Assembly (NCBI GenBank): GCA_014338405.1 | Contig: JTDE01001552.1 | Span: 36,836-100,835, forward strand | Reading direction: 5' to 3' | Length of the DNA: 64,000 nt | Origin: Paragonimus skrjabini miyazakii | Lineage: Eukaryota > Platyhelminthes > Trematoda > Plagiorchiida > Troglotrematidae | In this document: piece after piece, positions 52,301-61,300 of the stretch | How the letters are laid out: every line of letters begins with the position of its first letter | Numbering within the stretch: the first letter of the stretch is position 1 | Position numbers and translations under genes: made by a program | The notes under the pieces: model-generated | Databases searched by the model: none | What the model was told of the DNA's origin: nothing | The model's input: only the letters and a program-made list of their open reading frames with translations

Positions 52301-55300
52301 CTCATTTTTTGCTTACTCCTTCCATGTTCTTGTGGGTGCAGATTACGTCGGTCGCACAACCAGGCGCCTTTCTTCGATGATACGTGAGCACCACTCAACA
52401 TGGCTGACTAAGGGCGAGATGACGTTTATTTCCAGTGCAATTCTGGCGCACCTTGTTCATTCAGGGCACCAAGTCTTATCGGAAGTGGCTTTCCAGTCCA
52501 TCTACCGCTTGCTCAGTCGTCAATCTAAAAGGGTCAGATATCGTATTCTGGCCACCTCGGAAGCAATCAAAATTCGGTTACACAATCCACACTTGTGCGC
52601 TCAGAATAATTTTTTTCAGGTACTACAGTTACTATGGCCCCCCGTTGCCCACTTGACACTTCAGAAGGTCAATTATGTCACCTAATTGTCGTCCAATTCA
52701 CGACCATGTGACGTAATTATGTGATTAATTGCTCTTGATTTTCACAGCCTGACAACCATGATGATGTAAAGTGTCAGGTAATTGGCTCGGTGATGAATAA
52801 CCGAAAACAGACTGTTCGCCAAAGCACGTTTAACTTTTAATGAACTCCACCTTTCTCTTAAGGTCCACTGTAATGTGACCAATGACAACAGAATGGACAA
52901 TAGACAATTAAATAGACAGCAATATTCGACGTGTGTCAAGATGGTGTCCACCACTGGTTTTTAAAACTGCTAATGCAATTTTGAACCAAGTAACAGGCAA
53001 CTGAATTGTAACAGCCCTAAATGAATGCTGATTAGTAGTAGCTCTTCGGGGTTCGCGAAATACATCGCGTTGACCAAATTATCCATGTACTCCAATATCG
53101 GCGAGAGATAATGCGTCTCAACATGTGCACAGCCGTATGGTAACGTTTTCCGTCTTGATCACGACGATAGGAAGTACCCGCGCTAAACAGTTAATTGTTT
53201 CAATTAACTCAAACCTTAGAGTACGCTCTAGCTTCTACTCAAATGTTGCAAATGCATCACACGGAACTAAGAGTTTTGATCGAAACAGTGGCTGGGTTGT
53301 CGGTCAAAGAAGTAAAACTACTTGTACTTCGGCACAGCAACCCAGTTCATCTCTAAAAATGACCAAGGACCCCGGTCTATGAGCTGGAGCTAAACCATTG
53401 GATAGAGTTCTTTCGTTGACCGTGTCTTTGCAGATGCAGATTGAGAAGTTGTAGAGTAGGCACAGCTGCTTGATCCAATCCAATCTAAGGAGATCGAGAC
53501 CAGCAAAAAGCAGGTACCTGTATTTGACGATTCGCCGACGATATAGGTACACATTGAAAACACATTTATGAGAGATTCGAGAGTAGGAATATCAAGAACC
53601 AAAACAACGGAGCATAATCCGAAAATTTATCTGAAACTGGGGCATTGAATTTATCAGAAGAGAACGAAGACAGAATAGGAAGTGCTGAGGAAAACTTTGG
53701 TAGCAAACTGATACCTCGAGAAATTCAATGAGGCACAAAACAAGGTTAATAAGAACACTGAATCCACCCAGATGGCTAAAAAAAAGGATATATCCTGTTT
53801 TCGCTATTCGAAGATGACTATTTACCCAACGACATCTTGTACAAACTAAAAAATGTTCTAGCTCGAACGTATGCGCCTGCGCAGTTGCGCTTAGTTCAAC
53901 CCACTACAGAACCAGTTCACTACACAGTCGCAAACGCAGTTCTGACTCCCAGGTTGTGAGTCAGTTCACTTGCAGTTGCAACTGATGGCGCGCCAGCCTC
54001 AACTTGATAGATCGGCTGCCCGAATTCTGAGATCATCATTGATGGCTAAACATCTCATGATAACAGATCAGGTAGACTCAGTAAACTCAGCCATGATACT
54101 GTTCCGCAACCGGAACCCGAAAATGCTGGCTTTTTGCGAGACCATGCTTATCCGAACTTATCAACGTTGTGTGCACAGCAGTGACTGAGGCAATCTATCA
54201 GGTTATCATGGTACTGATTACATTGGGGTGTGTATGTGTTTGTAAACGTGTCTATTCACTGTATGTCTTTAACCTGTATGATGTAGCATGCAGCTTGTAT
54301 GTTTTACGTTTGGGACTGACGAGAGTAAACGAAATGTTAACATATCGTAACATGTGTCTTCTTTCAGCTCCAATGAAGTGATTGAGAGAAATCCAATTTC
54401 ACACTTAATTTATTTCAGCTGATCGTGAAGATAATAGAAGAATGGTAAGAAAAGGGTTAAGAATAAATTGAACACACTGCCTAAGTTTCATAAGGCACTC
54501 ACATTGAGATTACCGAAATGATAATGGGTTCGGCGATAACCAGAATGAGATGCAGACCTGTGCTAGGCAGATTAACTGGAAGACAGTGTACGATAAAAAT
54601 TGCATGGATAGCCTATACAATGAAAAGAAAGACCAAAAAAATGGTGTAAACCTCACCGAGCCAACATTTGTGACATAAAGCTGGACATGTATTCGAGCAA
54701 ATAGTAATCTGGAATTAGTGCGGTTACTGAGTCATTTTTTAGTTTGATCGAGCACAGAGGTAACAATCATTTGACGTGATCATCTGAAAATTCACGAGTG
54801 ATGGTTCAGTCATGCGTTGTCTAAAGCAAGCAGCTGTTTCTTTGTTTGTGATTTCGATTACAACACTCCTGAGGAAGGCCACCCGAGGTCGTTGAAACGT
54901 AGAGTATTACAATTTGCTCATAACGTTGTTATCTTTAATCCATTTATCAAACAGCGTATTAGTTAAGCGTACTTAATGCATGCGCAATAAATGTTCGGAG
55001 TTTGATAGAAAAGCTGAAACCTAACTCTAATGGTCAAGACTATAAAGTCAGTCATGCAACAGTCGCATGTTACCTTGTAGCTTAGTTACGTAAGCCATGG
55101 ACGTAGCCTACTAAGCCATTTGGGCTCACATTCTATGACACATATGTGGAATCGTCGTGACATCTCTTTCTTCGGAGTTTGTTGACCCCGAGTACTCAAA
55201 CATTGTGTATATTACGTAAATTAAGTGGCGAGGTTCCGTAGCACATGAAAGTGTACGAATTAACTAACTAGAATCAACTGAAAACATCTGAAATATCGCG

Positions 55301-58300
55301 TGGCATGCATCGTGGATATCGAAGTGGGAAACCGTACAATCTGGCATCACCAACGGCAATGGCAAGGATAACAATAACGAGAGTAGCATAAAACGTTGCG
55401 ATTGAATGCATCCCGGCAAAATGCCTGTCTTGCCTACAAAGTATTCCAATGTACACTGATAATGTTCCGTGGTCCAATGAGCTTGTGAGGCAGATGCGAC
55501 TACCATGAGCTGATAAAATATTCAAGTAACCAGACAGCCGTGTGAACATGAAACGGATATTGGATACCCCTTCGTGTTGTGTAGTGTGATAACAGGTAAG
55601 CAGCGTGCCGACTACAGAGGAGGGTCGCGGAGAATCAGAACACACTGCGACGATGAAACAGAGTGGAATGATTCGGACAAAGCACATACGTCTAATTTTC
55701 GCAGCACACAGATGTTAGAGTTTAACCAAGATGACCATTACAACGAGATTGCACCTTGACATAGTGTGACGGCTTGCGCATCTCCATGACCTATTGGGCT
55801 AAATTAGATGGTGTGGACACCACACCGACGACCACTTATGCCAGGCAGGCTAACAAGTATAGGTCTGACAAACCAGTTTCCTGGTCCTCCAGGTTGGAGG
55901 TTAGAAGGTTGGTATCTTCTTCCGAAAAATGTACCAGTTCTGGTACACTGCCACCTACCCGCTGCCTTGCGATACAGGCTTTTGAGCCAAAGGCTTTGGT
56001 TGAGAACCCTAATCGCCCTCCTGTCTAGGTCTGGGCGTCCTGGCAGTATCTCAGTTCACATACAACCATGAATAATTACAACACAAGTAATTCCATAATG
56101 CATCGGATGTCTCGCAGTATAAACCGAGTCGCCCTGTCTGTTGCAGACAACAGAGTGGATAGGCGAAAACATGCTACTGCTGACCCCTCCCCCACTGTCC
56201 TATCAAATTTGGTTCTCAGGCCCCTCCCAACCTCCATTTCCGATAGTCACTCCACAGGTCCCACAACAGATGTAGCCAGCCGAGGGAACACTGAGCCGGT
56301 AAGTTCATCATTCAGCTTCAGGCCTCCCTCGTCCCTTGCTTAAACCCAGAATGCGAATTAATATAGGTGCCTTCAACGTTCGCACGCTAAAACAGATAGG
56401 TCAACAGGCTGCTCTATCAAGAATGTCAGACTCGTTGCCTGTCGATGTTTGCTGTATCTCAGAGACTAGAATCCAGAACAGCAGCCAATGTATGGAACTA
56501 ACAGCACCCACATTGTCTACGCGATACTGATTATACATTTCGAGTGACTCCACAGCCGTCGTTACAGGTCAGGCTGGAGTAGGTATAGTCCTCAGCACGA
56601 TGGCTGCAGTCACATTAGTAGATCGGATCCCTGTTAACAATAGACTTTGTGCCGTCCACTTGGCAGGTTCTCTTGAAGCCAGCTCTAGATATAAGAATTT
56701 CAGAAATTTATTCATTGTGTCTGCTTACGCTCCTACTGACTGTAGTGAAGTCGACGTCAAGGACGCCTTTTGCTCGGATCTGGCCACTCTCCTTCGGTCG
56801 ACACGTGGCTTTGATATAGTCGTTCTGGCCGGAGATGTGAATGCCCAGGTCGACCGCTTTGGTGAAGCCGAATCTCGTTTATGTGGCAGATTTGGGATAG
56901 CGCCACACCGATCAGATAATGACGGGCGATTGTTGCAGCTGTGCGCTGAGCATAAGCCATTTTTAGCCAGGACTAGTTTTAGACATTGTGCACGTCGTTG
57001 CTATACCTGGCGGCGCCCGCCTTCTCCGAACCAGGCATGGTCTGAGATAGACCACACAGCCGTTAGTTATAGATGGTAGGGTTCCATTCAAGACTGTCGT
57101 TCTTAGTGGAGCACGTATTTGGACTCAGATCATGCATTGGTATGTTGTTTTGTTCTTACTTTTGCTGGGCAACGACTCCACCGACAGCAACGATTAGCTG
57201 TTGAGAAACTGGCTTTACCATCGATAAAGCACAAGTACCAAACCAGCTTGGAAAGCTGCCGCAATGGTACTCACTCCGAAGGTTCTAATGACTGCAGGAC
57301 TCAAATCTCAGAGGTCATTCAGAAAGCAGGTACTGCAGCATGCGACACAGGGGTACATGGGCTAAAAAAACATTGGATTTTGGAGAAATCGATGGAATTG
57401 TTAGAAACCAGACGGAAGGTTCCTCCTGGTAGATATCCGCAAGAAACTGAAACGTAGTCTAAAGGTTGATCGTGAGGTTTGGTTGATGGAGAAAGTTATA
57501 GAAATGGAAACCGCTTTTGGCTCAGGGAACACCAGCAAACTCTTTAAGCTGATCCGTGCCACAGGTCCCAGACGACCGTCTGTCAGTGAAGCTATCTGCG
57601 AGGCAGATGGCGCAGTAATCTATACCAAGTGCAAAAGTTTACAGCGTTGGGCAGAACACTTTGAGGGCTGGTCTCCTGCTTCTATTGTGTTGCCGCTACA
57701 AACATGTGATGTAGCAACTAGGTCGGTAGATATGGAACCACCCACTGAAATTGAGGTTCGTAATTGCCTTTCGGCTCTCAATCGCAATAGAGCTGCTGGT
57801 CCAGATGATCTCGTGCCGGCACTTTTAAAAAAAGGTGGAGAGGCGTTAGTGGAGGTCTTGACTCAATTGTTTAACCTTGTGTGGACGACAGAGACCATCC
57901 CTCCGTGATGGGGTCACTCGATAATACTTCCCATATTTAAGAAAAGAGCCCGAGGCTTTTGTGAAAACCATAGGGGGATTGGTTTGACCCCAGTCATATC
58001 TAGGGTTTTGGCATCTATTATATTTCGTCAACTCACTGCAGTTCGCGAGGTAAACATCAGGGAAGAACAGGCAGGCTTTTGCCCCGGGTGGGGTTGTACA
58101 GAAAACATTTTTACCATTTGTCAAATTCCGGAGCAGCGTCATTGGTACCGCCGGCCAACAATCGCCATATTTCTCGACTATAAAGGTGTGTTCTATTCAG
58201 TGGGTCCCGTATTCAAGAAAGCAGCCCGGGGCTCTTTTAAAAACCATAGGGAGATTGGTTTAATCCCAATCAATGCAAGAGTTCTGGCATTCGTAATACC

Positions 58301-61300
58301 TCGTCGACTCACTGCAGTTCGCGAAGCGAACGATAGAAAAAAACAGGCAGGGTATCGTCCTGGGCGGGGTTGTATAGGTCACATTTTAACCCCTCGTCAA
58401 ATTCTGGGGAACCGTCAAGTATACCCCCCGGACAACAAACGCCGTCTGCCTCAACTATGAAGGTGGGTTCGATTCGGTGGTTCGACTTACACTTTCGAAC
58501 TCGTTTAAACGCAGATGTGTACCGACCAAGTATATGAACATACTCTCGGCGCTTTATTGTCATAATTCAGCTCAGGTAAGGGTTTACAGTGAGCTGTCTG
58601 ACAGTTTAATCACTAGGATCGGTGTACGTCAAGGCTGTCCCTTTCCACCACTTTTGTTCAAGTTCGTCATAGATGAAATAATGGAGGACTGTTCGCGGCA
58701 CTCAAAAGATGCCGGCGTGGACCTCCTATCTGGTGGAAGGCTGATTGATCTTGATTATGCTGACGATAACGTGTTGCTGTTTGACAACTTTCAGGCGGCA
58801 CAAACAACGCTAAACGCTATTTCGCGTTCTGCTAAGTACTTCGGAATGCGCTTTGCAACTTCAAAATGCAAACTGCTTTTGCAAGATTGCTATGATTACG
58901 TAGATCTAATGTTAGATAACAAAGTCATGGAGGTTGTTAACCGAATTGTATACCTGAGAAGCTGCATCAGCGGCGGCGGCGGAGGTGTAGGGAATGAAAT
59001 AGAAGCGCGTATTTCCAAGGCTGGGGTTGTGTTCGCTGATCTGGGCTTATCTGGCGACAGAGAAGTCTTTATCTGAAACTTAAGGGTCGTGTATATCAGA
59101 CAACGATGAGGGCTGTATTACTTTACGGCAGCGAAACTTGGCCGCTCAGGGTAGAGGATGTGAACCGCCTCCAGGTATTTGACCACCGATGTCTGCGTTC
59201 AATCGCTGGTATCGGGTGGCACCAACGAGGAGGTTAGGAAACGTGCGTTCGGCACTGAATGCCGAACGAGTTCTTTTGTGCAGTCACTACATTTACACAG
59301 ACTAGGTCATGATTAGTTCATGTACTAAGGATGCCAGCTAGTCGTTTGCCACACCGAGCACCCTTTGCTGACGCTGCGGCCGACTAGTCTGAGGTGTGAC
59401 GTGGACAGACGATGACCTGATGTAGACAAGCGACATCGTTCATGAAGGGGCTGGTAACTATAGATCGGGTACGTCTTCATCGTTGAGAACTTTAATTAAG
59501 CTGTATACTACCTCGTCTGCGTCACCTACACAATATGACGGCAGTCCATCTGAATTTAACGACGTGGGGCAATGAAAGCAGTGAGCTGTCAATTACAGCT
59601 CGGTTGTTTATATGCAAGGTGTAGGCACTTTGATGTTGTATGCTTGAATATAGACGTAGCTATTTTTAGTAGTTAGGTCCGGTTTCCCTCTCTCTATTTT
59701 TCTCTTCTCTCTTCTTATACATTCTTTTCCTTTGTGGTTGTGTGGCAGTTAGGCATCAATGGGAACCACTGATGTATTGCTGTCTATGATGATGATGTGA
59801 CCGGTTCAAGCAAACGTTCTTCGTTGGCGTGAATGCAACCGAGCCAGAACGACAATAATGATAAAAATAAGGAAGTAAGATGATCGGTCTCGGTCGTTTG
59901 GAAAAATACAACTCGAGTTGACATAAGCTGGCCAAATTGTCAACAAAGGGTTGTTCATTTTCTTGAAGCACCGATAAACTTACTCCCTAGATATTCGAAT
60001 ACAAATACACATACCAAACATTAACAATAGTACGCTGAATCAAATGTGCTGACCTGCAATAAGTGGAGCACGACGTCAATAGTGTGGTGTCTTACAGAAG
60101 TGCATGCTTTTGGGCAGTATAAAGTGATACGTATCAACCGCGTGAAACTTAAAAACGGGGGTAGAGGACTTTAGTCATACCAATCCGCCGGCGCTCGTAT
60201 TGTGTGCCAGTGTAACTGGAAACCGCAGTTAGACAATTCTGACATGCTTTCAGTGCTCACAGCCTATGCTTTTCAAACAAGGTCAATTAGTAAACCAAAA
60301 CAATGCTCACAGAAAGCACGCTACGCATTACCGGATAATAGGCAGTGGGAAAGGGTTTGCGCAGTGAATGAAACGAACCAAGGTTTGGGAGATTCAATCA
60401 GTGAACAATTGATTCGTCTGAATTAATCGGGTTTTGGTCTACGAGAAGCCCGATTACATTAAGCTCAACAAAACGAGCCGACTGCATGCACGGTCCGGCT
60501 GGTTGACAAGACTGTTGTAAGTATATTATGTCCCCGATCTCAAGCCTAGGTGCCCGTTTGTACTGCACAGCGAGCCGAACAAAACAGACAGTGAATGCGT
60601 CGGATTAGAAGTTTTAAAATCGTGGGAAAATTTCCCCACCCCCACAAACTGAAAAAGGAGAAAACCATTCTAGTGAGCAGTAGGGGAGTTTGATCTGTAT
60701 AACTTGAACATCGCTCACTTTCCCAAAGGGACTGACTGAAAACCCCATAAAAATGCAACAGCTGCGATTAATTGTGAGTGGTGTTCAGTGCATACAGATA
60801 ACTCTTCTCTAAATGTTACTACGCTCGTGGTATGAACAACACTCAAGTTTACTATAAACTGGGTACGTACATGAACACAGAATGTTATTAATCCTCATGA
60901 CTGATAAATAAATGAAACAAGCACATCCACTTAACCCTGACGAATAAGTGAGCACCATAAGTTGTAGGTTTCTGGTAAATGGATTGAGAATAACAAAACG
61001 TTATGAGTAAGCTGTAATACTCTACGTTTCAACCACTTCGGGTGGCCTTCCACAGGAGTGGTAAGTTTCATTTGTGAAATTTAAACTCGACCATTACTTC
61101 GAGTTAAATATGTGATGAGTTTTGAAGTAGTACATATCGCGATTGAATGCAGAAAGCTACTACGCTCGTAAACAGTATGTCCTGTAATGCAAGAAACGCC
61201 GACGTTGTAAATAAGACATTACGAAAGAATAGGAAAAGATTAACTACTCAGTTCTTTGTGAAGTTGAGATAAGATACTTACTTGAATACATCAAGAACGC

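Larger units (their letters stand above)
55790..59800 (+). mobile_element. LINE-B, near full length, decayed
   Basis: Order: 5' leader with a short ORF (55965-56343), endonuclease (56336-57080), RT (57480-59076 and on to about 59240), 3' UTR with a tgatgatgatg tail ending near 59797. The RT end reads VLLYGSETWPLRVEDVNRLQ then RSIAGIGWHQRG (59115-59230), followed by HVLRMPASRLPHRAP near 59320. Stops and frameshifts are spread throughout. A trinucleotide-repeat tail and the EN-RT layout fit RTE-like non-LTR retrotransposons of flukes; the exact clade is not certain. It sits antisense in CAD intron w1. Confidence 0.85.
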
